Shown: positions 46,113-54,505, counted from the first letter of the stretch. The stretch: 64,000 bases of DNA from Mesorhizobium_G sp050247155 (GCA_050247155.1 JBFWUS010000012.1:23590-87589), one strand, 5' to 3'. A program made the numbers and translations. The notes: generated by a model not told the origin, from the sequence alone.

Positions 46113-46490
46113 TCAGGACGTGTCGAGGCGTTGCGTCGGGCGTTCACGTAGGCTGGCGACATCCAGCGACCGCTCCTGCGTGAGGCCAGACAGCGGCTGG
46201 TCCATCAATTCCCAGACCGCGCGCTCGTTCAGGATGACAAGCCGCCCGGCCGCTTCGGCCAGGCACAGCAACGCAAGAATGGCGTGATTGAGATCGGCGG
46301 GCGATGCCGAGGACGGTTGATCATCGACCGCCGGCGCAGGGTCTTGCGGGACGTCTTCGATGGGAAGGACAGCAAGCACGCCGCGTGACACCAGTCCGGT
46401 GCGGATGACCATCAGGGCCATGACGACGAACATCAGGAAGACGCGCCACCGCGCCTCATCTTGTCGCTCGTTTGCCGCCTTCCAGTCCAT
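46113..46490 (-). CDS. hypothetical single-pass membrane protein, 125 aa
   Basis: The start at 46490 follows AGGAAAGG. Residues about 14-35 (WRVFLMFVVMALMVIRTGLV) form one membrane helix. A Pro/Asp/Ala-rich stretch follows, and then a helical C-terminal part (LNHAILALLCLAEAAGRLV). I do not recognise a family. The ribosome site and codon pattern support a real gene. It lies 54 bp upstream of the TA operator palindrome on the same strand, with no visible functional link. Confidence 0.65.
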   Translation of the reverse strand: MDWKAANERQDEARWRVFLMFVVMALMVIRTGLVSRGVLAVLPIEDVPQDPAPAVDDQPSSASPADLNHAILALLCLAEAAGRLVILNERAVWELMDQPLSGLTQERSLDVASLRERPTQRLDTS

Positions 46491-46942
46491 CGCCTTTCCT
46501 TCATGCAAAAATGCAGTCGCAGGCATCATCGCGCGGGGTTGAAGGGGTGTGGATGAAAATCGCGAAAAAATTGCGGTCAGTGTCTATGCCGTATTCTGGG
46601 CCGACTCTGGTGGCTGCGCTTGAGAGGCATGGATTCCTGATGACCTCCGCTCCACTGCGTTCCGCTCCGGCACAGGAATGACGGACTGCGGTTTCGTTTC
46701 CGCTAGTCGTCAACGGTGGTGATTGGCATCAGCCATCAATGCAGTCCGTCATTCCTGTGCCGGAGCGGAACGCAGTGGAGCGGAGGTCATCAGGAATCCA
46801 TGCCTCTCAGGTCCGGCCGCCAGAGTCGGTACAAGTATCGCGCGTTATGAAACAACGAATCGATTCTGGAAAGTAGAGGTAGGTCCCCGCGCCAGTGGCG
46901 ATCGCTTGCAACTATTTGGCAGTTCCTTCCGGCGTGCCGTTG
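46491..46942. other. intergenic stretch dominated by an inverted repeat
   Basis: No supported gene. The two short frames seen here encode the same peptide because they read the two arms of one inverted repeat. The flanks (46491-46620 and 46810-46942) show no recognisable feature. Confidence 0.7.
46621..46809. repeat. perfect 69-bp inverted repeat
   Basis: Arms 46621-46689 and 46741-46809 are identical reverse complements with a 51-bp spacer. Each contains ccgctccactgcgttccgct. The lack of any mismatch suggests recent insertion or active maintenance. It differs in sequence from the other inverted repeats of the window. Confidence 0.95.
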
Positions 46943-47899
46943 CTACCACCCTTGCGACACGACCCCCGCCTTCATGCGCTTGGCCCTTGTCGCGGCGAAG
47001 GCGGCGAAGTCGATCGTGCCGGTCTCGTCGGGCATCGGCGCGGAGATGTTGTCCAGGCTCTCGGCGATGTGGCGCGCCAGGGCTTCCACCAGCGCCGGGT
47101 GTTCTGAATGCCCGCGCATAATGCCGATCTGGCATTCGGGCAGTTCGCCGAAACCGTCGGCTTCGGTGAGCACGCGCATGCCGGGACGCAAGGCGCATTC
47201 GGCGAGCACGGAAACCGCCAGGCCCGACAATACGGCGGCAGTGATGACGGTGGCGGAAAAGCTAGTGAACAGCACACGGTATTCGCGGCCCATGCGGTCG
47301 AGCACATCCGTGCCGGCGCGCCGCCAGATGCAGCTCGGCCGGCCGAAAGCCACCGGAAGTGGCGTCTGTTCATGCACCACATGGTTGCCGGAGGTGACCC
47401 AGAGCAGCGGCTCCCGCCGCACGACTTCCGACGGCGCCGTCTCATCATTATGGGTGACGATCGCGATATCCAGATTGCCGCGCTTGATGTGCTCGCGCAG
47501 GCTGGGCGTCGGCTCGCAAATGACCGAGAGTTCGACACGCGGATTGGAGCGCGAAAACCGCGCCATGATTTCCGGCAGGAAACGGTCGGCGTAGTCGTCC
47601 GGCGTGCCGATCCGGATATGGCCTTCCAGGCTGGCGTCATCGAACGCGGCCAGTGTCTCGCGATTCAATCGCATCATGCGCCGCGCATAGGCGAGCAGCT
47701 TTTCGCCATCCTCCGAAAGCTTGTTGGAGCGGCCTTCCTTTTCAAACAGCGGCTTGCCGACGATTTCTTCCAAACGACGCATCTGCATGGAAACCGCCGA
47801 CTGCGTGCGGTGAACCTCTTCAGCCGCGCGCGTAAAACTGCCGGTGTCGGCGATGGTGATGAATGTGTGGAGTTGGTCGAGATCAAGCGGCGGTTTCAT
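46943..47899 (-). CDS. LysR-family regulator, LrhA/HexA-like
   Basis: This 318-residue regulator has a helix-turn-helix (TGSFTRAAEEVHRTQSAVSMQM) and an effector domain beginning IRIGTPDDYADRFLPEI, which resembles the LrhA/HexA/PecT group. ATVITAAVLSGLAVSVLAECAL is the typical C-terminal half. It is divergent from a DUF1127 gene. An AATGTT-N7-AACATT dyad lies 28 bp before its ATG. Targets are not known; autoregulation is likely. Confidence 0.9.
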   Translation of the reverse strand: MKPPLDLDQLHTFITIADTGSFTRAAEEVHRTQSAVSMQMRRLEEIVGKPLFEKEGRSNKLSEDGEKLLAYARRMMRLNRETLAAFDDASLEGHIRIGTPDDYADRFLPEIMARFSRSNPRVELSVICEPTPSLREHIKRGNLDIAIVTHNDETAPSEVVRREPLLWVTSGNHVVHEQTPLPVAFGRPSCIWRRAGTDVLDRMGREYRVLFTSFSATVITAAVLSGLAVSVLAECALRPGMRVLTEADGFGELPECQIGIMRGHSEHPALVEALARHIAESLDNISAPMPDETGTIDFAAFAATRAKRMKAGVVSQGW

Positions 47900-47926
47900 C
47901 GAAGCGATCCATCATCAATGTTGATG

Positions 47927-47945
47927 CTAAACATTAAAAACATTC
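47927..47945. promoter_or_regulatory. possible LysR operator, AATGTT-N7-AACATT
   Basis: Perfect 6-bp arms around 7 bp in the LysR/DUF1127 divergent gap, containing the T-N11-A core expected for LysR proteins. Confidence 0.5.
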
Positions 47946-48076
47946 GTTGGATTAATCAATCTCCCTGTGAGAAGTAAGGATCGTTCAAAGCCGGGCGAAA
48001 AGCTTTCCGGAAAGTGCGCGACCTCCCACGCGCGCTAACGGTTTGTTGCGCCCGCCGCCAGCTAAGGAAAAGACCC

Positions 48077-48367
48077 ATGACCGCGATCGACTACACCCGC
48101 TCCGACCCCTACGCCTGGACGCGTCCGACGCTCGTCAACCGCGCCACGGCCTGGGTCGCCAATTCATACCGCGCCTGGAAAAACCGCCGGGCCTTCTATC
48201 ACCTCGGCGAGATGTCGGATGTCGAACTGCATGACATCGGCCTCGTGCGCGGCGATCTTGCCGTGCCGGTGGACCTGCCGCTGGCCTACGATCCTACCGC
48301 GCATCTGGGCAAGGTGGCGCGCCGGCGCATCAACCGCATGGAAGTCTCCACGCGCAGCATCGCCTGA
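48077..48367 (+). CDS. DUF1127 family small protein
   Basis: This 96-residue protein contains the DUF1127 helix pair (SYRAWKNRRAFYHLGEMSD, then VELHDIGLVRGDL) with extensions at both ends. Small Arg-rich DUF1127 proteins are common in Rhizobiales. Some affect RNA turnover and phosphate or carbon metabolism. AAGGAAAAG precedes the ATG. It is divergent from the LysR gene and followed by a clear terminator. Confidence 0.85.
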   Translation: MTAIDYTRSDPYAWTRPTLVNRATAWVANSYRAWKNRRAFYHLGEMSDVELHDIGLVRGDLAVPVDLPLAYDPTAHLGKVARRRINRMEVSTRSIA

Positions 48368-48442
48368 GGAGTTTCACATGACGACGCAGGCGCTTCCCGC
48401 ACTCCCGTGACCGGTTCCCCCGCCGGTCTGCCTGCGATACTG

Positions 48443-48472
48443 GCCCGGTCTCATTGAGAGGCCGGGCTTTTT
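48443..48472 (+). terminator. terminator after DUF1127 gene
   Basis: GCCCGG pairs with CCGGGC, with an inner TCTC/GAGA pairing and a GG bulge, followed by TTTTT. The position is 76 nt after the stop. Confidence 0.75.
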
Positions 48473-48494
48473 GTGGTCCTTGGGGTCCTGCTGC

Positions 48495-49526
48495 TTACCG
48501 ATGCCGGTCGACGCCGCGGCGGAACTGCTCGAAGATGTTGTCCATGCCCTGCTGGTAGTTCTGGTCCTGAGCGACGCCGCCTTGACCGCCGGGATTGAAC
48601 ATCTTGCCGAAGATGTCTTCCAGCGGGTTTGACGGTGGCGCTTGGCGCTGACCGCGCCGCTGTGGCTGTGCCCGTGGCTCGTCTTCCGGCTCCGCTTGCG
48701 CCTGACCGCCGCCCAGAATCTGGCCGAGAATATCGCCGAGCGGATTGTCGCTCTGACTCTGCGGTTGCTGACGCTGCGGGCGGCGTTGTGGCGCGTCGTC
48801 TTCCGGCTCCGCCTGCTGGCGGCCGCCACCAAGGATTTGGCCCAGAATATCGCCAAGCGGATTGTCGCCCTGGCCCTGCGGAGCCTGGCGGGACTGGCCG
48901 CCACCTTTGAGTATCTGGCCGAGAATGTCGCCCATAGGGTTGCCGCCGCCCGACTGGCCGCCCTGCCCGCCGCCGAGAATCTGGCCCAGAATATCGCCGA
49001 GCGGATTGTCGGATTGCTGCGGAGCGGAGCGGCCGCCGCCTTGCTTCATCATCTGTTCGATGATCTCGCCAAGCGGGTTCGACGCGCCGAAGGTGCCGGC
49101 CTGCATCTGGTTGTTGGTCTGCTTGAACAGCGAGCCCATCAACATTGATGCGATCGCCGGCAGCATTTGTTTCAGCGTGTCCTGGCCGATGCCTGTCGCC
49201 TGGCTCGCCTGCGCTGCGACCGCGCGCGACAGCTCCTTTGAGCCAAACAGATGACCCAAAATGCCATTGCCCTCGGCCATGCCCTGCGGGGAAAAGGCCT
49301 TGGCCGCATCTTGCGCGTATTTCGCATGCTGTCCGCTGGCGAGCGCGGTCAAAAGGCTGCCAAGCCCGTTGGGATCGGCGGCATTCTGGCGAAAGGCGTT
49401 GCTGAAGGCCGGCATCAACGCCTCAACGGCCGATTGCGTCTGCTGATGGGACAGGCCGAATTGCTTCGCCAGCGCGTCGAAGCCGTTGCCGCCCTGCGCG
49501 CCGGCCAGCATGTCAAACAGGTTCAT
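48495..49526 (-). CDS. DUF937 protein with six repeated NPLGDI units
   Basis: This 343-residue protein starts MNLFDMLAGAQGGNG behind GGAGG. Residues 1 to about 140 are the helical DUF937 domain (LAKQFGLSHQQTQSAVEAL, LPAIASMLMGSLF). From 150 on, a Gly/Gln-rich tail carries six units of NP(L/M)(G/E)(D/E)I at about 150, 174, 196, 222, 261 and 300. Four of these read LGQIL(G/K)GGG, separated by Gln/Pro/Arg-rich linkers. The tail looks like spaced amphipathic helices on flexible linkers. Function is unknown, and the repeats could vary in number between strains. Confidence 0.88.
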   Translation of the reverse strand: MNLFDMLAGAQGGNGFDALAKQFGLSHQQTQSAVEALMPAFSNAFRQNAADPNGLGSLLTALASGQHAKYAQDAAKAFSPQGMAEGNGILGHLFGSKELSRAVAAQASQATGIGQDTLKQMLPAIASMLMGSLFKQTNNQMQAGTFGASNPLGEIIEQMMKQGGGRSAPQQSDNPLGDILGQILGGGQGGQSGGGNPMGDILGQILKGGGQSRQAPQGQGDNPLGDILGQILGGGRQQAEPEDDAPQRRPQRQQPQSQSDNPLGDILGQILGGGQAQAEPEDEPRAQPQRRGQRQAPPSNPLEDIFGKMFNPGGQGGVAQDQNYQQGMDNIFEQFRRGVDRHR

Positions 49527-49619
49527 GGGTTCCTCCTCGAGAACAGGCAAGAAACGTAGTAAGTTTCTAGCGCCTGTAGAAGAGGCGAACGGCTATTATT
49601 TTCAGACGTTTAGAGCCGG

Positions 49620-50993
49620 CTAATACGCATACTCCGTGAACACCGGCTCGATCGAGCCGTCCCAGCGCGTGTGATAAGCGTTGAGCATCTCTTCGGCGCT
49701 GGTTGTGCCGCGCGCAATCACCTCGTCCAGCGTCGACAGAAAATGCGTTTCGTCGAAACCGTCACGATTCAGTCTGTTACGGCGCTTCAACCCGCCGCGC
49801 GAGATAGACAGCACCTCGCGTCCCAGTTCGCGCAAGGTGCGGTTGCGGAACACGGCGGAAATGCCTTCGACCGGCACCGCGTCGCGCATTGCCCGCACTT
49901 CGTCAAAAGTCCAGCTTGAGGTCAGCGTTTCCGCCGCGTCCAGCGCTTCTTCGTCGTAGAGCAGGCCGACCCAGAACGCCGGCAGGGCGCAGATGCGCCG
50001 CCACGGGCCGCCGTCCGCTCCGCGCATCTCCAGAAACCGCTTCAGCCGCACGTCGGGGAAGAGCGTGGAAAGATGGTTCGCCCAGTCGCCCATCGTGGCA
50101 AGTCCGTCCGGCACCTCGTTGCGCGCTTTGCCGTCCAGAAACTGTCGGAAGGTCATATGCGTCATGTCGTGATAGACGCCGTCGCGGATGACGAAATACA
50201 TCGGCACGTCCAGCGCCCATTCGACATAGTCGGCGAAGCCGAAATCTGGCGCGAAACAGATATCGAGCAGGCCGGAGCGCTGGTTGTCGGTGTCGCGCCA
50301 GATGTCGCCGCGCCAGCTCTGCAGGCCGTTGGGTTTGCCGTCGGTGAAGGGCGAATTGGCGAAGAGGGCAGTCGACAGCGGCTGCAGTTTTAGCGAAACC
50401 TGCATCTTGCGCCGCATGTCCTCCTCGGAGGAGAAGTCGAGATTCACCTGGATCGTGCAGGTGCGGTACATCATGTCGAGGCCTTTTGTGCCAACCTTCG
50501 GCATGTAGCGCGTCATGATCTCGTAGCGCGATTTCGGCATTTTGGGCGTTTCGGCGAGCGTCCATTTCGGGCTGCCGCCGAGGCCGAGAAAACGCACGCC
50601 GAGCGGCTCCGCGATCTCGCGCACCTGGGCGAGGTGGGCATTACCCTCGCGGCAGGTCTGGTGGATCGTCTCCAGTGGCGCGCCGGAAAGCTCAAACTGC
50701 CCGCCGGGCTCCAGCGAGATCGCGCCCTGGCCGGTCGGCTCGACCAGGCCGATAATGCGGCCGGCGTCCAGGATAGGATCCCAGCCGAGCTTGGTTTGCA
50801 TACCTTCCAAAATGGCGCGGATGCCGCGATCGCCGCCATAGGGCACGGGCGCGTTGCCGTCGACGTAGAACGGAAATTTTTCGTGCTCCGTACCGATACG
50901 CCATTTGTCCTTCGGCTTATTGCCGGCGGCAAGGTAACCGACGAGTTCGTCGCGGTTCTCGATAGGGCTGAAATCGGTGGTGTCGCGCGCCAT
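49620..50993 (-). CDS. gshA: glutamate-cysteine ligase (EgtA/plant type)
   Basis: This 457-residue enzyme forms gamma-glutamylcysteine, the first step of glutathione synthesis. KWRIGTEHEKFPFY, YGGDRGIRAILEGM, ISLEPGGQFELSGAP and MYRTCTIQVNLDF match the alphaproteobacterial and plant-type family rather than E. coli GshA. MEMRGADGG-like sequence (LEMRGADGGPWRRI) is also conserved. The start at 50993 gives the standard length. It lies 102 bp downstream of the RsmE gene on the same strand. Confidence 0.94.
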   Translation of the reverse strand: MARDTTDFSPIENRDELVGYLAAGNKPKDKWRIGTEHEKFPFYVDGNAPVPYGGDRGIRAILEGMQTKLGWDPILDAGRIIGLVEPTGQGAISLEPGGQFELSGAPLETIHQTCREGNAHLAQVREIAEPLGVRFLGLGGSPKWTLAETPKMPKSRYEIMTRYMPKVGTKGLDMMYRTCTIQVNLDFSSEEDMRRKMQVSLKLQPLSTALFANSPFTDGKPNGLQSWRGDIWRDTDNQRSGLLDICFAPDFGFADYVEWALDVPMYFVIRDGVYHDMTHMTFRQFLDGKARNEVPDGLATMGDWANHLSTLFPDVRLKRFLEMRGADGGPWRRICALPAFWVGLLYDEEALDAAETLTSSWTFDEVRAMRDAVPVEGISAVFRNRTLRELGREVLSISRGGLKRRNRLNRDGFDETHFLSTLDEVIARGTTSAEEMLNAYHTRWDGSIEPVFTEYAY

Positions 50994-51095
50994 TTGTGTC
51001 TGCCTGAGATTTTGCGCGCGAGTGATGGCGAGAGAGCGGCCCGCGATCAAGCGAAAAATCGTGATGGCATGTTGAGCCGGACTTAAGTCGTCCCG

Positions 51096-51827
51096 CTACC
51101 AATCCCCGATCGTCGCTTGAATCACCGCAAGTGCTGCGACCGCCGCCGTGTCTGCGCGCAGGATGCGGGGCCCGAGCGGGATGGCCGTGACGAAGGGCAG
51201 AGCGCGCAGCATGTTGCGTTCGTTGTCCGAAAAGCCGCCTTCCGGCCCGACGAGCAGCCCAAGCTTTTTCTCTTCAATCGAGTGCAGCGCCGGCAGCGGG
51301 TTGTTGGTGGTGGAATCTTCGTCGCAGAAGATCAGCCGCCGGCCTTTCTCCCAGCCTGCGAGTAGCCGGTCGAGTTTTTGCGCCTCGCGCACGTCCGGCA
51401 CCGCAAGCACGCCGCATTGTTCGGCAGCTTCGATCGCGTTGGCGCGGATACGGTCGACCGTGATCTTGCCTTGTGTGTGCTGGGTCAGGACTGGTTGCAG
51501 CGATCCGGCACCCATTTCGACGGCCTTTTGGATGAGATAATCCTGGCGCCCGACCTTCAGCGGAGCGAAGCAGTACCAGAGATCCGGCACCGGTGGCTGT
51601 GGCCGGGTCTGTTCGACGGTTTCCAGGCGGACAGCCTTTTTCGATCTGGCTGCAAGCCGCGCCAGCCATTCGCCGTCGCGCCCGTTGAAGGCCAGAAGTT
51701 CCGCGCCTTCGGCCATCCGCAACACGTGCAAGAGATAGTGGGTCTGATCCGGGTTGGCGTCAAAGACAGAGCCGGTTGCCAGATCGTCCGGCACGAAAAG
51801 CCGTTGCATCTTGTAGTTTGCGCGCAT
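51096..51827 (-). CDS. rsmE: 16S rRNA m3U1498 methyltransferase
   Basis: This 243-residue SPOUT-class methyltransferase has an N-terminal PUA-like region (QRLFVPDDL, HYLLHVLRM). It also has LKVGRQDYLIQKAVEMGAG and the knot motifs LLVGPEGGFSDNE and PLGPRILRADTAAVAAL. It modifies U1498 of 16S rRNA in the 30S subunit. In several Rhizobiales it is next to gshA, as here. Confidence 0.94.
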   Translation of the reverse strand: MRANYKMQRLFVPDDLATGSVFDANPDQTHYLLHVLRMAEGAELLAFNGRDGEWLARLAARSKKAVRLETVEQTRPQPPVPDLWYCFAPLKVGRQDYLIQKAVEMGAGSLQPVLTQHTQGKITVDRIRANAIEAAEQCGVLAVPDVREAQKLDRLLAGWEKGRRLIFCDEDSTTNNPLPALHSIEEKKLGLLVGPEGGFSDNERNMLRALPFVTAIPLGPRILRADTAAVAALAVIQATIGDW

Positions 51828-51884
51828 CGCCGACTGATGCTGGAGGCGAGGACGCCGGTCAAGCTTTGCTTCCAGGGCAAGGAA

Positions 51885-52051
51885 CTCAGGTTAGCGAAAC
51901 CTTAGACGCCCCCTCACCCGGCCCTTCGGGCCACCCTCTCCCCGCTGGGGAGAGGAGGGAGCCAACAATGCCGCCGGTTTCCTCTCCCCGACGGGGAGAG
52001 GGTGGCCCGAAGGGCCGGGTGTGGGGGCGTCTAAGTGTTCGCTAACCTGAG
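51885..52051. repeat. GC-rich inverted-repeat element
   Basis: CTCAGGTTAGCGAA at the left edge is the exact reverse complement of the right edge. The arms continue with near-perfect pairing through ccctcacccggcccttcggg and a ctctcccc hairpin core. It shares this core with the element at 54334-54505. It fills the gap between rsmE and the GFA gene. Confidence 0.9.
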
Positions 52052-52152
52052 CACGCAATCCTGGATTCGCTTCAAAGCCGACAAAGCATGTCGGAAAGGA
52101 TCGCTGCGAAAAAGCTCGGCGATGCGATGATAATTGGCATCGAGGAAGACAT

Positions 52153-52548
52153 ATGAGCGACATCAAATATGGCGGTTGTCTGTGTGGCAGCATCAGTTAT
52201 GCACTGCGCGGACCGTTGCGTGCGGTGGTTGCCTGCCACTGTCTTCAATGCCGAAAGGCTTCCGGCCACTATGCGGCCGCGACGCAGAGCCTGGCATCCG
52301 ACATGGAAATCGCCGGCGACACGCTGAAATGGTTTCGATCGTCCGAACAGGCCGAACGCGGTTTTTGCTCCGCCTGCGGCAGCAATCTGTTCTGGCGGCG
52401 GTTGGGTAATCCCTACATCTCGATCTTTGCTGGCACGATCGACAGCCCGACAGGGCTCAGGATGGAAAGCCAGCTCTATCCGGAATCGGCCGGCGACTAC
52501 TACGATCTGCCTGACGTGCCGGTGTGGGACCAGTCGGTGCTCAAGTGA
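52153..52548 (+). CDS. GFA (glutathione-dependent formaldehyde-activating) family protein
   Basis: This 131-residue zinc protein has the GFA motifs GGCLCGSISY (Cys 9, 11), ACHCLQCRKASG (Cys 28-33 region) and RGFCSACGSNLFWR. All expected cysteines are present. GAGGA precedes the ATG. Members of this family bind glutathione adducts or act on small sulfur compounds, and most have no proven reaction. Its 3' end overlaps the next gene on the opposite strand by 8 bp. Confidence 0.9.
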   Translation: MSDIKYGGCLCGSISYALRGPLRAVVACHCLQCRKASGHYAAATQSLASDMEIAGDTLKWFRSSEQAERGFCSACGSNLFWRRLGNPYISIFAGTIDSPTGLRMESQLYPESAGDYYDLPDVPVWDQSVLK

Positions 52549-53179
52549 CGTCTTTCCAAACCGGCTGATAGCCGGCCTGAAGCACCGCGATAATCGTCGG
52601 CGGCGTGACAAGCGACGCGGCCGTCAGCTCCGCAGCAGCAGTCCCTTCCGAATATCCGTCAAAACTCCAGGCGAGGGTTCGGCCGTGGCGCAGGGCATAA
52701 GGCTTGCCGCTGACAGCGATCATCGCGCCATCAGGCAGTTGAGCGATGATTGCCCTATCGACTTCTCGACTGACGTTGCCCGCAACGGCCAGCCGCTCCG
52801 CATGAAGGCGATTGTCCATCTCGATGACCCTCGATTTCGCGATGCCAAAAGCCTTGCCGAAACAGTCGGCGAACCCTTTGGCCTTTTCGCGACGGCATTC
52901 GAAGCAAGGGCGATGCCCTGCGGCCAATGCGGTCACCTCATCAAGAAAGAAAAGATTTGTCCAACCGGGTCCGCCGCCGCGCGTATTGCGGCCAAAGACC
53001 TCGCGCTTACGCCCTTGGAAGCCGCAGTCGCAGATGATCCACGCCTTGGTCGTCCAGCGACGCTTGAGCAGAGTTTTTGTTTCGGGATCGTGGATCGACC
53101 CGCGATTGCCGGTGAATAGGCCGCGCGCCGGGACGGCGTGAATCTGTCCGAACGGATCGACGCGATTCTGTAGTGGCAT
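52541..53179 (-). CDS. conserved hypothetical protein with HRPCFECRR motif, 212 aa
   Basis: I recognise the layout of an uncharacterised rhizobial protein but no named domain. MPLQNRVDPFGQIHAVPARG and LFTGNRGSIHD form a conserved start, followed by WIICDCGFQGRKREVF. GHRPCFECRREKAKGF (about residues 93-108) has a Cys-x-x-Cys that, with the earlier CDC, could bind zinc. The rest is mixed alpha/beta without membrane segments. Convergent overlap with the GFA gene by 8 bp. DNA or metal binding is possible but not shown. Confidence 0.75.
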   Translation of the reverse strand: MPLQNRVDPFGQIHAVPARGLFTGNRGSIHDPETKTLLKRRWTTKAWIICDCGFQGRKREVFGRNTRGGGPGWTNLFFLDEVTALAAGHRPCFECRREKAKGFADCFGKAFGIAKSRVIEMDNRLHAERLAVAGNVSREVDRAIIAQLPDGAMIAVSGKPYALRHGRTLAWSFDGYSEGTAAAELTAASLVTPPTIIAVLQAGYQPVWKDVT

Positions 53180-53247
53180 AGCGGGTCGCCCTTCCTGTTG
53201 CGGACCATCTCATGATATCCGGCCGCTGCGGGCAACGGGGTGTCAGC

Positions 53248-53946
53248 ATGCGCGTGTTGGTGATCGAGAATTTTGGCGGAACAGGCTTGGGCCAGGTCGG
53301 CCGTGCGCTGGACGAGGTCAGTGCGGAGATCGACTACCTGCGACTGCAAGCAGGCGATGTGCTGCCTGGTGACTCCAGCGCCTATGACGCGATGGTCGTG
53401 CTCGGCGGCGGACAGAATGCGCTCGATGACGAGGGCTCGCCCTGGTTTCCGGCATTGATGGACCTGATCCGCGATTTCGAGCGACGCGACCGCGCCGTGC
53501 TTGGCGTCTGCCTGGGCGCCCAGCTCCTGGCGCGGACCTTCGGCGGCGAGAACCATGTCGGCGGCCATCGTGAATTCGGGTGGCATAGCATAGAGTTGAA
53601 GGGCGAAGCGGCGGGCGACCCGGTTTTTGCCGCGCTTCCCACCGCGTTCCCGATTTTCCAGTGGCACGACGACAGCTTTTCCCTGCCGCCTGAGGCGGTC
53701 GGCCTGGCCTCAAGCAAGGCAATCGAGAATCAGGCTTTTCGCATCGGGCGCGCCGTCTATGGCACGCAGTTTCATTTCGAGGCGGACACGCCGTTAGTCG
53801 AGGAGTGGTCGGCCACCTTTGCGAATTGGCTTGCCGAGCGCGAGCCGGACTGGGTGGAACGGCATCCGGAGCAAGCAAGACTGTATGGCCCGGCCGCCAA
53901 TGCCATCGGCCTTGCCTTGGCGCGCGCCTGGGTTGCAGCAATCTAA
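53248..53946 (+). CDS. class-I glutamine amidotransferase-like protein
   Basis: This 232-residue free-standing GATase1 domain has MVVLGGGQNALDDEGSPWFP, VLGVCLGAQLLARTFGG with the nucleophile cysteine, and YGTQFHFEAD, where the catalytic histidine and the acid position follow the class. Such proteins resemble the GuaA amidotransferase domain and gamma-glutamyl hydrolases of amine catabolism. The partner or substrate is unknown. The start at 53248 (MRVLVIENFGG) is chosen because earlier codons lack family resemblance. Confidence 0.87.
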   Translation: MRVLVIENFGGTGLGQVGRALDEVSAEIDYLRLQAGDVLPGDSSAYDAMVVLGGGQNALDDEGSPWFPALMDLIRDFERRDRAVLGVCLGAQLLARTFGGENHVGGHREFGWHSIELKGEAAGDPVFAALPTAFPIFQWHDDSFSLPPEAVGLASSKAIENQAFRIGRAVYGTQFHFEADTPLVEEWSATFANWLAEREPDWVERHPEQARLYGPAANAIGLALARAWVAAI

Positions 53947-54146
53947 ACTATCCAAGCCTTTGCTTATAAGTGGCAAAATTGGCACGGCGTGTTGAAACCT
54001 TTGGATGATCTGCTGTCGTTACTGGTGAAACAGCGTCTTCCGCCTTACTAGGCGCGGCGGTCGTTCAAACTTTTCCTTTTCGGGAAATCGGCCGGTAACC
54101 ACGCAGTAACAGGTCCGAAGTAGCGTCCACGGCAGGCAACATCGAG

Positions 54147-54284
54147 ATGACCACCTTGAAGGCAGCTCTCCTTTCCCTCGCCATGGTTTGCGCCATCTGC
54201 GTGTGCGGCATCGGCATCTACGCGGCGGACGCGGCCAGCGACCACGCTGTGGTTGATGGGTACGGCGTTATCGCCGGCCGCTAG
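54147..54284 (+). CDS. possible small exported or membrane peptide, 45 aa
   Basis: MTTLKAALLSLAMVCAICVC begins a hydrophobic helix with three cysteines close together and ends at IYAADAASDHAVVDGYGVI. It looks like a signal peptide or single membrane helix with a short tail. The ribosome site is weak (gag directly before the ATG). No family recognised. The 200-bp gap before it contains no other feature. Confidence 0.4.
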   Translation: MTTLKAALLSLAMVCAICVCGIGIYAADAASDHAVVDGYGVIAGR

Positions 54285-54333
54285 AGCACGTTACGCTTAG
54301 CAGGATTCACATTGTGGGGATCGCTTGTTCGCG

Positions 54334-54505
54334 ATGCCCCCTCACCCGGCCTCCGCTTCGCTCGGCCACCCTCTCCCCGCTGGGGAGAGGAGGTTCGTCG
54401 CCGTTGCCGGCCAATCATCGACGAGTCGGGTGCCGACGGTGCAGGTTTCCTCTCCCCGGCGGGGAGAGGGTGGCCGAGCGAAGCGGAGGCCGGGTGAGGG
54501 GGCAT
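54334..54505. repeat. GC-rich inverted-repeat element
   Basis: The arms start with ATGCCCCCTCACCCGGCC and end with its reverse complement, about 46 bp paired on each side, with a ctctcccc/ggggagag core. It belongs to the same family as the element at 51885-52051. It lies just downstream of the phosphatase gene. Confidence 0.9.

Noticed and set aside
46501..47121. Two short genes encoding AVRHSCAGAERSGAEV-like peptides
   Set aside because: Both read the two arms of the same perfect inverted repeat. The shared peptide is a consequence of the DNA symmetry.
51885..54505. CRISPR array
   Set aside because: The repeated units are large inverted repeats at two separate places, without regular spacing or short direct repeats.
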